Positions 1-7,889 of a stretch of 20,868 bases of DNA are shown in pieces (position 1 is the stretch's first letter; each line of letters starts with the position of its first letter). The position numbers were made by a program, and so were the translations under genes. The notes under the pieces are model-generated. The model searched no databases. It saw only the letters and a program-made list of their open reading frames with translations, and was not told the DNA's origin. The stretch is from Bacteroidota bacterium (GTDB lineage Bacteria; Bacteroidota; Bacteroidia; Chitinophagales; LD1). The stretch is from contig JAQBNQ010000451.1 of assembly GCA_028288545.1 (NCBI GenBank), forward strand, positions 1-20,868, read 5' to 3'.

Positions 1-2677
1 TTCCAATAAAATTAACGCCGGGTGTTGTTCCGTCATTACCTATAAGATTCCACGAAAATAAGCTGCTGTCGGCTGATGGCGTCCAGTTGGTTCCATCCCA
101 TTTTAATATTTGACCAACTGATGGAGCATTGCTGCTAACTGAATTACCCTGAATTTTTGCAACCGTTGGATTCGGATAAATTCCGGATAGGTCACCGCCT
201 GCGTTGCCGAGTGGTCCGGTAATTCCCGTTGCTCCTGTAGAGCCCGTTGCACCCGTCGATCCGGTAGCACCCGTCGATCCGGTAGCACCCGTTGCGCCGG
301 TTGATCCCGTGCCACCTGTTGAGCCTGTCGCGCCGGTTGCGCCGGTAACTCCTGTGGCACCTGCAGTTCCGGTAGAACCGGTAGCGCCTGTTCCGCCGGT
401 TCCGCCGGTGGCACCTTTTACACCGGTTGCGCCGGTACTACCCGTTGTCCCTGTAACTCCGGTTGCTCCTGTAGTTCCTTGTGTACCTGTAGCGCCGGTT
501 GCTCCCGTTGGCCCGGTTGTTCCCTGTGTACCAATAGAACCCGTGGCGCCGGTTGAACCTGTCGCTCCGGCTACACCTTGCGCTCCCTGGGGCCCCTGTG
601 CTCCTTGTGCTCCCTGAACTCCCTGCGGACCTTGTGCACCATCCAATCCGGTTGCGCCCTGTGCGCCGTCCGACCCTGTTGCACCTGTATTTCCTGTTGG
701 TCCCGCTGGTCCTGCAGGCCCATCAGCACCTTGTGCGCCCTGAACTCCCTGGGCACCCTGAATTCCCTGTGGTCCCTGCGCTCCCGCAGAACCGGTAGCA
801 CCGGTATCTCCCTGTGTGCCTTGTGGACCTTGAGGCCCCTGCGGTCCGTCCCCTCCTGTTGCTCCTGTAGCGCCGTCATTGCCTTGCACTCCCTGGGGGC
901 CTTGTGCTCCCTGAACTCCCTGCGGGCCCTGGGCACCTTGCGGGCCTTGTGGCCCTTGCGGTCCGTCATTTCCCTGCGGCCCCTGTGCTCCATCGCTACC
1001 GGTTGCTCCCGTTGCACCATCGTTACCCTGTACTCCTTGCGGCCCTTGCGCGCCCTGCGCCCCCTGAACACCCTGGGGCCCTTGCGCACCCTGTGACCCT
1101 TGTGGTCCTTGCGGCCCCTGTGGTCCGTCATTTCCTTGCGGCCCTTGTGGCCCATCGGCACCGGTGGCTCCTGTTGGTCCGCCTCCCGGACCCGTTGGTC
1201 CGGTATCTCCGGTAGGACCCGTTGGTCCGGTATCTCCGGTAGGTCCATCTACCCCGGTTGCCCCGGTTGATCCATCAGCGCCGGTTGGACCGGTTGCTCC
1301 TGTTGGGCCTCCGCCCGGCCCGGTTGGCCCCTGAATACCATCATTTCCTGTTGGTCCAGTTGGTCCGGTATTTCCTAGTGGTCCATCAGCGCCGGTTGGT
1401 CCTTGCGGCCCGTCATTACCTTGTACGCCCTGAGGTCCATCGTTACCCTGAACCCCTTGTGGGCCTTGAGATCCCTGGGGTCCTTGTGGGCCTTGAGGTC
1501 CATCATTTCCTTGCGGCCCTTGCGGTCCATCTGCACCGGTAGCGCCGGTATTTCCGTCATTTCCCTGTGCTCCCTGGGAACCCTGTGCTCCTTGGGAACC
1601 CTGAACACCTTGAACGCCTTGCGATCCCTGTGGTCCATCATTTCCCTGCGGCCCTTGTGGTCCCTGCGGCCCATCGGCACCGGTTGGCCCTTGCGGTCCA
1701 TCATTTCCTTGCGGGCCCTGAGGTCCGTCGTTACCTTGCGATCCCTGTACACCCTGAACTCCTTGTGGACCTTGCGGCCCCTGTGGTCCATCAATTCCTT
1801 GTGGTCCCTGCGGTCCATCAGCACCAGTGGCTCCTGTCGGACCTCCACCTGGTCCTGTAGCGCCTGTATCACCTGTTGGTCCCGTTGGCCCATCAAGGCC
1901 TGCTGGTCCTGTTGCGCCATTTACACCACCTATTCCTGTAGGACCAATTGGTCCGTCAATACCTTGTTGGCCGTCCGCTCCGGTTGGGCCCGTAGGACCC
2001 GTAGTACCGGTTGGCCCGTTTATACCATCAACACCAGTTGGCCCGGCTGAACCTGCCGGACCGGTTGCACCAATTACTCCCTGCGGACCCGTAAAACCAC
2101 GTGGCCCCTGGGGACCTAAAATTCCCTGTGATCCTTGTGGTCCGGTTATGCCCATGCCAACTGGTCCTTGCGGCCCCGTTGGTCCGGTGCTACCAATGCC
2201 GGCTGCACCTGTTGCGCCTGTAGTACCTGCCGGACCTGTTGGCCCGGTTGCACCAACTCCCGGTCCTGTAGGTCCGGTTGCACCTTGCGGTCCATTGGCA
2301 GCATATAAAGCGTAAGGAACACTTATCAGTTGGGCTGTTCCCATATCCGAGTAATTGCTTCCGCCTGTTGGGTCAATTTCAACCTGTAAATATTTTGCCC
2401 CGCTTCCCCAATTCACAATATTCATGTTTCCGAGCGAGCCGATCACCACATTTACCAGGCCAAATTGGTTGGTAAAAGCCTGGTGCACTTCCTGGAAAAC
2501 TATCGGACCGCTGACAGAACCCTCATGGATTTGAAAACGCATGGTCACATTCGTTCCTGCAGCAAGTATTTGGCCGCTTGGATCACGCACCACTGCCTGG
2601 TAATTAAATTTTTCCGGAACCTGTGCAAAGGCTTGTATACAGCCCAGCGTTAAAAGGAAAAGGAAGAGTTGCTTCAT
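1..2677 (-). CDS. Giant collagen-like surface protein with FNYQAV head (partial, 3' end outside window)
   Basis: The frame is open from the ATG at 2677 to the left edge, giving 892 visible codons. Residues 1-19 are a signal peptide (MKQLFLFLLTLGCIQAFAQ). Residues 20-128 are a Bacteroidota head domain with FNYQAVVRD near its start and LISVPYALYAAN at its end. Residues 129-826 are an almost unbroken Gly-X-Y tract, and Gly stays in this frame wherever I sampled it. The visible tail (827-892) has GGDLSG and YPNPTVAKIQG, a module I associate with tail-fibre-like Bacteroidota surface proteins. The tract has three zones: mixed GPT/GAT, then GPQ/GND, then proline-poor GAT/GST. A few phase breaks (GPGVGAT, three GPGGGPT) interrupt it. 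It is likely an exported fibrous adhesin or surface filament. No sorting domain is visible because the C-terminus is missing. Confidence is high for the gene and low for the role. Confidence 0.93.
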   Translation of the reverse strand, partial: MKQLFLFLLTLGCIQAFAQVPEKFNYQAVVRDPSGQILAAGTNVTMRFQIHEGSVSGPIVFQEVHQAFTNQFGLVNVVIGSLGNMNIVNWGSGAKYLQVEIDPTGGSNYSDMGTAQLISVPYALYAANGPQGATGPTGPGVGATGPTGPAGTTGATGAAGIGSTGPTGPQGPVGMGITGPQGSQGILGPQGPRGFTGPQGVIGATGPAGSAGPTGVDGINGPTGTTGPTGPTGADGQQGIDGPIGPTGIGGVNGATGPAGLDGPTGPTGDTGATGPGGGPTGATGADGPQGPQGIDGPQGPQGPQGVQGVQGSQGNDGPQGPQGNDGPQGPTGADGPQGPQGPQGNDGPQGSQGVQGVQGSQGAQGSQGAQGNDGNTGATGADGPQGPQGNDGPQGPQGPQGSQGPQGVQGNDGPQGVQGNDGPQGPTGADGPLGNTGPTGPTGNDGIQGPTGPGGGPTGATGPTGADGSTGATGVDGPTGDTGPTGPTGDTGPTGPGGGPTGATGADGPQGPQGNDGPQGPQGPQGSQGAQGPQGVQGAQGAQGPQGVQGNDGATGATGSDGAQGPQGNDGPQGPQGPQGAQGPQGVQGAQGPQGVQGNDGATGATGGDGPQGPQGPQGTQGDTGATGSAGAQGPQGIQGAQGVQGAQGADGPAGPAGPTGNTGATGSDGAQGATGLDGAQGPQGVQGAQGAQGPQGAQGVAGATGSTGATGSIGTQGTTGPTGATGATGTQGTTGATGVTGTTGSTGATGVKGATGGTGGTGATGSTGTAGATGVTGATGATGSTGGTGSTGATGATGSTGATGSTGATGSTGATGITGPLGNAGGDLSGIYPNPTVAKIQGNSVSSNAPSVGQILKWDGTNWTPSADSSLFSWNLIGNDGTTPGVNFIG
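200..2293 (-). repeat. Collagen Gly-X-Y coding repeat, about 230 triplets
   Basis: A 9-bp coding periodicity runs for about 2.1 kb, with a Gly codon at every third codon. All four Gly codons are used, so most triplets differ at DNA level although the protein is simple. Two near-exact tandem duplications stand out: an 18-bp unit at 251-268 and 269-286 (exact), and a 27-bp unit at 1191-1217 and 1218-1244 (one mismatch). Both are multiples of 9 bp and keep the Gly phase. Confidence 0.93.
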
Positions 2678-3113
2678 TTCTCGGTGCTTTTTGAATTCTG
2701 CCTACTCTATATTACAGTTTTTCGGCATACACTGTTTTGTTGTTTGAAAAAACAACGTCTTTAATGTGGGATACGATTATCCCGGACCATAGTTCGACAG
2801 AAATCACGGAAAAGCCCACTACAGGGTTGCTTATTTAGTAACATGCCCTGTCACAAAACTATACACTCATATATACAATTTATTGATTAATAACGTTAAC
2901 ACTATAGTGCCAAGGGGGTAAAAAGGGAGGATTGGCAACGACATGGAAAAAGGATTCATGTTTCTCCCTGTTACAACATCTTTTTAATTTTATTTGCGCC
3001 TGAATAAAATACTGTGTTGCGCTTGTTCCTTACAAGCACATTTATTGTATGTAGAATTTTGAGAATAATAAATTACTTTCAACCTGAAAACTAAAATCAC
3101 CAACAAATCATTA
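2678..3113. other. Divergent intergenic region, 436 bp
   Basis: No convincing ORF lies here. It separates the leftward collagen gene from the rightward lipoprotein gene, so it should hold both promoters. It contains a perfect inverted repeat at 2739-2756 (GTTGTTT, GAAA loop, AAACAAC), a longer dyad at 2821-2851 (ACAGGG and CCCTGT arms), and a small dyad at 3021-3037 (GCTTGT, 5-nt loop, ACAAGC). No clear TAnnTTTG box was seen for the rightward gene. Confidence 0.6.
2854..2861 (-). promoter_or_regulatory. Candidate -7 box for the collagen gene
   Basis: Read on the minus strand this is TAGTTTTG, an exact match to the Bacteroidota TAnnTTTG -7 consensus. A TTG lies only 14 nt upstream, closer than the usual 19-21 nt, so the -33 side is weak. 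If real, the leader is about 170 nt and contains both hairpins at 2739-2756 and 2821-2851. Confidence 0.3.
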
Positions 3114-3554
3114 TTGAAACAGTTAATCATATTTTTCTTGCTGTTTTTAATAGTTCAGTCGTGCAAAACCAGTGGTAAAAGTATTGTCCCCCGAAACTGT
3201 ACCCCAACCACGGAGGCAATTCTCAATTCCTTTCCGGATAAAACGTGGCTGGTCAATGACAGTTCATTCTATTCCTATTGCCGTTTCTACAATCCTATTA
3301 TCTATTTCAGCAAGGATGGAAGGTGCGTACTTTCAACAACCGAAAAAAGCATTAAGGGAATGTATCACCTTAATAAATGCGATAATTTGCTGGAGCTGTA
3401 TTTACCCGGCGATACTTTGCTTTTTATCATTAATACACTCAGCACTTCTAAAATGAACATGACGGAAATTGTTGCTTTGCCCAATAATGAATTGGGTGCA
3501 GCGCCGTGGCATTTAACAGAATATATTGAACCTAAAAAAACAGGAGTCAAATGA
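3114..3554 (+). CDS. Small lipoprotein of unknown function
   Basis: The product has 146 residues. A TTG start is chosen because a lipoprotein signal follows at once: MKQ, a hydrophobic run, then V-Q-S-C with the lipid-accepting cysteine at residue 17. The next in-frame ATG is far downstream and would remove the signal. The mature part has a lipocalin-like flavour (a conserved-looking Trp, alternating strands, YFSKDGRC near the middle) and further cysteines, but I do not recognise the family. Its stop overlaps the next start as ATGA at 3551-3554, which indicates translational coupling. The pair probably acts together in the envelope. Confidence is good for the gene and none is claimed for function. 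Confidence 0.82.
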   Translation: MKQLIIFFLLFLIVQSCKTSGKSIVPRNCTPTTEAILNSFPDKTWLVNDSSFYSYCRFYNPIIYFSKDGRCVLSTTEKSIKGMYHLNKCDNLLELYLPGDTLLFIINTLSTSKMNMTEIVALPNNELGAAPWHLTEYIEPKKTGVK

Positions 3555-5422
3555 GACCGCTTACTGGCTTACTATGCGCATTTTATTTTGGTGCCTTAAT
3601 AAATGAGGCCGCCGCACAGGCTGCTGATAAACTTGTGGGCAAGCTTGAACCCAAAGCTGTTGTAATAAATAAATGGGCCCCTGCCGCAACTACAGATAGT
3701 GTCTTCCTTTGGCCGTTTTCATTCGGTGAAGATTCCTCTAAAAGTGAACTTTTGCTGAAAATGCTCAGGAATCAATACATCACTAACATCCAACTTGTAT
3801 ATACCCACTATGCCGCCGATAAACGGTTCGACCAAAAAACATTAAACCGTTTGCGGATGGAAAAACTGGAAGCCTTGCATCCGGAGTGGTTTACGGAGTC
3901 CAGCAACATTAACTGGGAATTCATAGAGCAAACGGGCTGTTATACAGCGGGGCGATGCAACGGTTTTTTTCATGGCTTTGCGTTTTATTATGTAAGCAAA
4001 GCAAAAATGGCAACGGAATATAGAAGTCACCTATGGCTACCAAGGAATGATGTAAGTCGTCCTGAAGAGATCGAGTCTTTTTATTATTGGTTTGAAGAAA
4101 ACATTAATAAAGATGGGCGCTTTGTACCCCGTAATAAAGATACAACACAAGTGGCTAAGGCCAAGGCAGTATTTAAACCCGAAACAAAAGCCGAAGTGGC
4201 ACAACGGGTACAAGAAATGAAAGAGTTGGCCAACTCCGGCGAACCATCCAATAATGAACAGAAGCAAAATCCTGGCAAAACATCTGAAAAAAAAGCAGAA
4301 CGGAGCAAGACCAGGGATGAGTCTGCTTCTAAAAAGCAGGAAGGGAAAAAAGAATTAACAGACGCAAAAAAAGATACAATATCTGCCGGGAAAACGGAAA
4401 CGGTTTCATTAGAACCCCGGACCGTAAAAGTCGAGGCTCCTGCAAAAAAGCGTGTTGAGGTAGGTAGTCCCAGCAGGGTACTGGCCCTTTATTTCGCCAG
4501 CGTTTATCCCGAAAAGTCCAAAAACGGTGCTACTAAAACATGGTCGCAATACGTTTTACAACTTTTAAAGAAAAGGCTTGAAGCCCAAAAATTATTTTTT
4601 TACTCGTATGGATGGAAAATGAATTGCGGCGGCAAAGATACTCCCCGCTGCATTGATTGCCCTCCCTGGGACACGATAACCTATAAGCCATCATGCGCAG
4701 AATGTTATGATTTTCCCAACCGGCCATCTAAGCCATATGAATATGACGGTACTGTTCCGGAAGTTTTGGAACGTCTTAAATCTTCGTTTGTCAAAATGGA
4801 TATAGCTGCCGATATTACCCTTGGTATGATTCCACCGGTTTCGGAGTTGCTGCACTGGGCAAATACCGGGCAAAATGTAACGCGGGTGTACAAAGCGGTT
4901 TTTTACAACGACGGTGATACCATTGACAACATCCGCAAAAAAATAGGCAGTACGGGCGGTATCTATCCAACGGTTGTTTTTGATTTTATTGAGGCAGATA
5001 AAAATACGCTCTTTATTGCGCAGGACCGCCTTTTTGCAGCAGCTTGCCATGCAGCGCGGGGAGGAAGCGGGGGCGACGTAACCGAAAATGCAGTTGAAGC
5101 AGGTACCAAGGCCCAATCGCTTTGCCCGGATTGTGATGTACATATATTGATAGCCGATAACCGTTCGCCTATAAGGGATATGATTTTGCTAAAGGATTTA
5201 AAATACCCCGTTAGGGTTATTTTACCGTTTGTAATTAAGGAGCGCGGTTTAATAAATACCGAGTACCTGGATATTGCCCGCCAGACCCATGGCAGTGTGC
5301 ATACAAAGACAAATGATTATTACGACCTGGATAAAATGAAAAACGGGGAAACTTTGCAGGTGCTGGAATACAAATACATGTTTAATAAAGACCACTTTGT
5401 TTGCGTTCAGGTTCCCCAATAA
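3551..5422 (+). CDS. Secreted protein with degenerate vWA-like C-terminal domain and Cys cluster
   Basis: The product has 623 residues with an N-terminal signal peptide ending near AAAQA. Residues about 25-200 form an N-terminal domain of unknown type. Residues about 220-300 are a charged, disordered Lys/Glu-rich linker. Residues 300-623 carry a second domain. It contains five cysteines at 359, 367, 370, 382 and 385, including two CxxC pairs (CIDC and CAEC). It then has a vWA-like succession: VVFDF around 478, GGDVTEN around 509, HILIADNR around 536, then LDIARQTHGS. The canonical MIDAS DxSxS is absent (DFIEAD instead), so metal-dependent binding may be lost. The gene is coupled by ATGA overlap to the upstream lipoprotein. 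The vWA call is by motif order only. A periplasmic or surface complex with the lipoprotein is inferred. Confidence 0.85.
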   Translation: MRPLTGLLCAFYFGALINEAAAQAADKLVGKLEPKAVVINKWAPAATTDSVFLWPFSFGEDSSKSELLLKMLRNQYITNIQLVYTHYAADKRFDQKTLNRLRMEKLEALHPEWFTESSNINWEFIEQTGCYTAGRCNGFFHGFAFYYVSKAKMATEYRSHLWLPRNDVSRPEEIESFYYWFEENINKDGRFVPRNKDTTQVAKAKAVFKPETKAEVAQRVQEMKELANSGEPSNNEQKQNPGKTSEKKAERSKTRDESASKKQEGKKELTDAKKDTISAGKTETVSLEPRTVKVEAPAKKRVEVGSPSRVLALYFASVYPEKSKNGATKTWSQYVLQLLKKRLEAQKLFFYSYGWKMNCGGKDTPRCIDCPPWDTITYKPSCAECYDFPNRPSKPYEYDGTVPEVLERLKSSFVKMDIAADITLGMIPPVSELLHWANTGQNVTRVYKAVFYNDGDTIDNIRKKIGSTGGIYPTVVFDFIEADKNTLFIAQDRLFAAACHAARGGSGGDVTENAVEAGTKAQSLCPDCDVHILIADNRSPIRDMILLKDLKYPVRVILPFVIKERGLINTEYLDIARQTHGSVHTKTNDYYDLDKMKNGETLQVLEYKYMFNKDHFVCVQVPQ

Positions 5423-5496
5423 CGCCGAAAATATTTTGCCTTCTTAGGCAGATACATATTTGTCGGAAAAAAATACGCTTTCTAAAAGTTAGTTGC

Positions 5497-5504
5497 TAAT
5501 TTTG
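5497..5504 (+). promoter_or_regulatory. Candidate -7 box (TAATTTTG) for the 5527 gene
   Basis: TAATTTTG matches TAnnTTTG exactly and lies 22 nt before the ATG, giving a plausible short leader. No TTG at the ideal -33 distance was seen. The larger context TTGCTAATTT recurs upstream of the GH5 gene. Confidence 0.5.
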
Positions 5505-5526
5505 GCTTAACCAAAAATCGACTATT

Positions 5527-6492
5527 ATGAAAAAAGGACTTTACATCATTGCTTTTCTACTTACGGGATACATAGCTTCAGCGCAGGGATTTAATTACCA
5601 GGCAGTAGCACGTACTGCATCCGGCACCATTCTTGCCAGCCATGCCATTAGCGTAAAAATAACTATCCTCGATGCACTTTCGGGAGGAACCCCTTTGTAC
5701 TCCGAAACATTTGCTGCTACTACTAATCAATTCGGCATATTTACACTTACAATAGGAACCGGAACAGTTGTAAGTGGAACTTTTGCAAGTATCGACTGGT
5801 ATACTGATCAACGTTTTATGGATGTCGCAATTGATCTAACCGGTGGTTCTACCTATGCAGATATGGGAGCTACTCAATTGTTAAGTGTTCCATTTGCAAA
5901 AAGAACGCAAAGCGTTACTATGTTTCAGTCAGGTACTGCTAACCCTGACTACATGGTGATTCAACATAGCCCTCAATATCCGAGCTATGGTTTGCAGTAT
6001 AGCGATCTTGCTGACGATTTCCGCTTTATTGGTTCGGGCTCAACCGTACTTAATGTGGGCCTGGGAAGCGGACAAGTGGGTGTAAATACTACCAATCCTA
6101 ACGCCACGCTGGATGTAAACGGCACTGCCAGAACATCTTTGTCTACAACATCTGATTGGGTGCAAACTAGCAGCACCAAGGTGCAAAGCAGCAAAACAGA
6201 CACCGCAAATTTAATTCCTATCGCTTATGGTTTTGTTGATGGACTTTCAGGTACTCCAACAATTTTAGCCTCCACCAACAATTGTACGGTTACACTTAGC
6301 AGCACGGGGTCTTACGCCATTACTATAGCCGGAGAGAACTATTTTTACTCCAACTATAATGTAAGCCTTACCTTGGTTGATGCTGGTTTTATAGCTGCCA
6401 GTTCAGGTTCAGGAAAGCTTTTTGTATACACCAGCAACACTGCGGGTACAGCCGCCAATGCGCGTTTTTACTTTACAGTGTATAAGCCTTAA
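5527..6492 (+). CDS. Secreted FNYQAV-head surface protein without collagen repeat
   Basis: The product has 321 residues with signal peptide MKKGLYIIAFLLTGYIASAQ. The head domain (about 21-125) carries FNYQAVAR, TTNQFGIFTL, DLTGGSTYADMG and QLLSVPFAK, the same landmarks as in the two collagen-like proteins of this window. A central part has VGVNTTNPNATLDVNG, a motif common in Bacteroidota tail-fibre-like or surface proteins. A C-terminal beta-rich domain of about 120 residues follows. There is no T9SS sorting domain. It has its own likely promoter and a strong terminator, so it is probably monocistronic. A surface or secreted structural role is inferred; no catalytic motif was seen. Confidence 0.9.
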   Translation: MKKGLYIIAFLLTGYIASAQGFNYQAVARTASGTILASHAISVKITILDALSGGTPLYSETFAATTNQFGIFTLTIGTGTVVSGTFASIDWYTDQRFMDVAIDLTGGSTYADMGATQLLSVPFAKRTQSVTMFQSGTANPDYMVIQHSPQYPSYGLQYSDLADDFRFIGSGSTVLNVGLGSGQVGVNTTNPNATLDVNGTARTSLSTTSDWVQTSSTKVQSSKTDTANLIPIAYGFVDGLSGTPTILASTNNCTVTLSSTGSYAITIAGENYFYSNYNVSLTLVDAGFIAASSGSGKLFVYTSNTAGTAANARFYFTVYKP

Positions 6493-6513
6493 ACTGTAAT
6501 ATCTCTTTATTTC

Positions 6514-6553
6514 GAATGCCCGTTTGGATAAATCCAAACGGGCATTCTGTTTT
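6514..6553 (+). terminator. Strong intrinsic terminator
   Basis: The perfect 15-bp stem GAATGCCCGTTTGGA pairs with TCCAAACGGGCATTC across a TAAA loop, followed by TGTTTT. It starts 22 nt after the stop of the 5527-6492 gene and separates it from the GH5 gene. Confidence 0.9.
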
Positions 6554-6604
6554 AAGTACCTTGTAATAAATTGCTAATTTCCCTGTCACATTTATGTACA
6601 AGCA

Positions 6605-7882
6605 ATGAAAAAGCTATTTATACTTTCTCTTTTATGGTTAAGCATTAGCCAGGGAAATGCCCAAAGCCTGGCACAACGTCGTTGCGATAACCTTCAAAAA
6701 GGTGTTAATCTCTCTAACTGGATGGAAGGTTACTGGCTAAGCAATTGGCCTGTACCCAATATTTATACCCGCGATTTTTTGGTAGAGATGAAAAATGCCG
6801 GTATGAAATCTGTAAGGATGCCTATTTGCTTCGCATTAGTTACGGATACTTTGCCTCCATATAATGTGGATACAAATTCAGCTGCCTTTGCAATTGTTGA
6901 TTCAGTAATTACCTGGACACACGAACTTGACCTTAACCTTATTATTGATAACCATCACCAATGGACCTTATCCGATTCAACCTGGCGGAGCACTGAACCA
7001 AGGCTTTCGCATTTGTGGAGTGTATTGGCTCAACGATACCGGTATCTTGATCCGGAGAAATATTACTTCGAAATATTAAATGAGCCCTTTGACATAACCA
7101 ACGATTCGCTGGCGCCATTGTTTACTGCCGTGGTTGATACTATTAGAAAATATACCACCGCTCACACTATTGTTGTTTCACCAACCGCATGGAGCGGAGG
7201 AATTGGGTTTTCGGAATATCAACCCTTAGCAGATACCAATCTTATTTATACTTTTCACAGCTACGATCCATTTCCGTTTACCCACCAGGGTTTTTCCTGG
7301 GCTAATCCCTATTATCCAACAGGAACACCATATCCCAATTCCGGATTTGACTTTACGCTTACTTTAGCCTGGGAATTTGCCATGCAGTGGCGCGATAATT
7401 TTCATTTGCCTGTTTTTTTGGGTGAGTTTGGCGTAGGTATCCACCCGGATGATGCCAGCCGGTGTAACTGGATAGATACGGTGGGGGCGCAAATCGATTT
7501 CAATCATCTGTCATCCTTTAGCTGGGATGTGCGCGGGGATTTCCCCCTTTACAAATCGGGGGCTATTAGCGCCGATAGTGTAATACCATGTTTTAGCGAG
7601 GCCTTGCATTTATATGGGAATCAGGCCGAAGGAGTTCAAAATTTGAAAGATGAATTTCTTATTCAGATTTCTCCGAACCCCGCATTGGGAATGTTTAGTT
7701 GCACCAGTAATTCCGCAAAGGAAGTTGAACTTGAATTGTTGGACAACACGGGCCGAAAAGTGTTGGCAAAAAGATTTTTAAACCAATGCGAAGTAGATGT
7801 AAAAAGCCTTGCAAGGGGAATGTATCTGGTAAAAACCACAGCGGATAATTTCACATCATTGCAGAAGGTGATTATACAATAA
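6605..7882 (+). CDS. GH5-type glycoside hydrolase with T9SS C-terminal sorting domain
   Basis: The product has 425 residues with signal peptide MKKLFILSLLWLSISQGNAQ. The body fits glycoside hydrolase family 5 (cellulase superfamily): GVNLSNWMEGYW at the start, VRMPICF, IIDNHHQW, the acid/base Glu at residue 160 in EILNEPFD, FHSYDPFPFTHQG, and the nucleophile Glu at 274 in LGEFGVG. Residues about 353-425 are a T9SS type A sorting domain (ISPNPALGMF, then RGMYLV and KVIIQ at the end). It should therefore be exported across the outer membrane and released or anchored at the surface, cleaving a beta-glucan or beta-mannan; the substrate cannot be read. It stands alone between a terminator and a convergent gene 7 bp away. 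No SusC/SusD pair lies nearby, so it is not part of a classical polysaccharide utilisation locus here. Confidence 0.93.
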   Translation: MKKLFILSLLWLSISQGNAQSLAQRRCDNLQKGVNLSNWMEGYWLSNWPVPNIYTRDFLVEMKNAGMKSVRMPICFALVTDTLPPYNVDTNSAAFAIVDSVITWTHELDLNLIIDNHHQWTLSDSTWRSTEPRLSHLWSVLAQRYRYLDPEKYYFEILNEPFDITNDSLAPLFTAVVDTIRKYTTAHTIVVSPTAWSGGIGFSEYQPLADTNLIYTFHSYDPFPFTHQGFSWANPYYPTGTPYPNSGFDFTLTLAWEFAMQWRDNFHLPVFLGEFGVGIHPDDASRCNWIDTVGAQIDFNHLSSFSWDVRGDFPLYKSGAISADSVIPCFSEALHLYGNQAEGVQNLKDEFLIQISPNPALGMFSCTSNSAKEVELELLDNTGRKVLAKRFLNQCEVDVKSLARGMYLVKTTADNFTSLQKVIIQ

Positions 7883-7889
7883 CCTTGTT

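Noticed and set aside
200..2293. CRISPR array or DNA minisatellite
   Set aside because: The repeat is 9-bp coding periodicity with variable codons; there are no conserved repeats with unique spacers of CRISPR size.
204..2315. Long plus-strand frames of Pro-Val-Ala type opposite the collagen tract
   Set aside because: They are the antisense image of 9-bp Gly-X-Y repeats; the minus-strand frame has a signal peptide and head domain, the plus frames have none.
1..2677. Phage tail-fibre gene / prophage
   Set aside because: Tail-fibre-like motifs (GGDLSG, YPNPTV) occur in many chromosomal Bacteroidota surface proteins; no phage structural or integration genes are nearby.
3019..3038. GCTTGT/ACAAGC dyad as terminator
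   Set aside because: The stem is only 6 bp, no T-run follows directly, and no gene ends here on either strand.
5438..5451. TGCCT/AGGCA hairpin after the vWA-like gene as terminator
   Set aside because: The stem is only 5 bp and no T-run follows.
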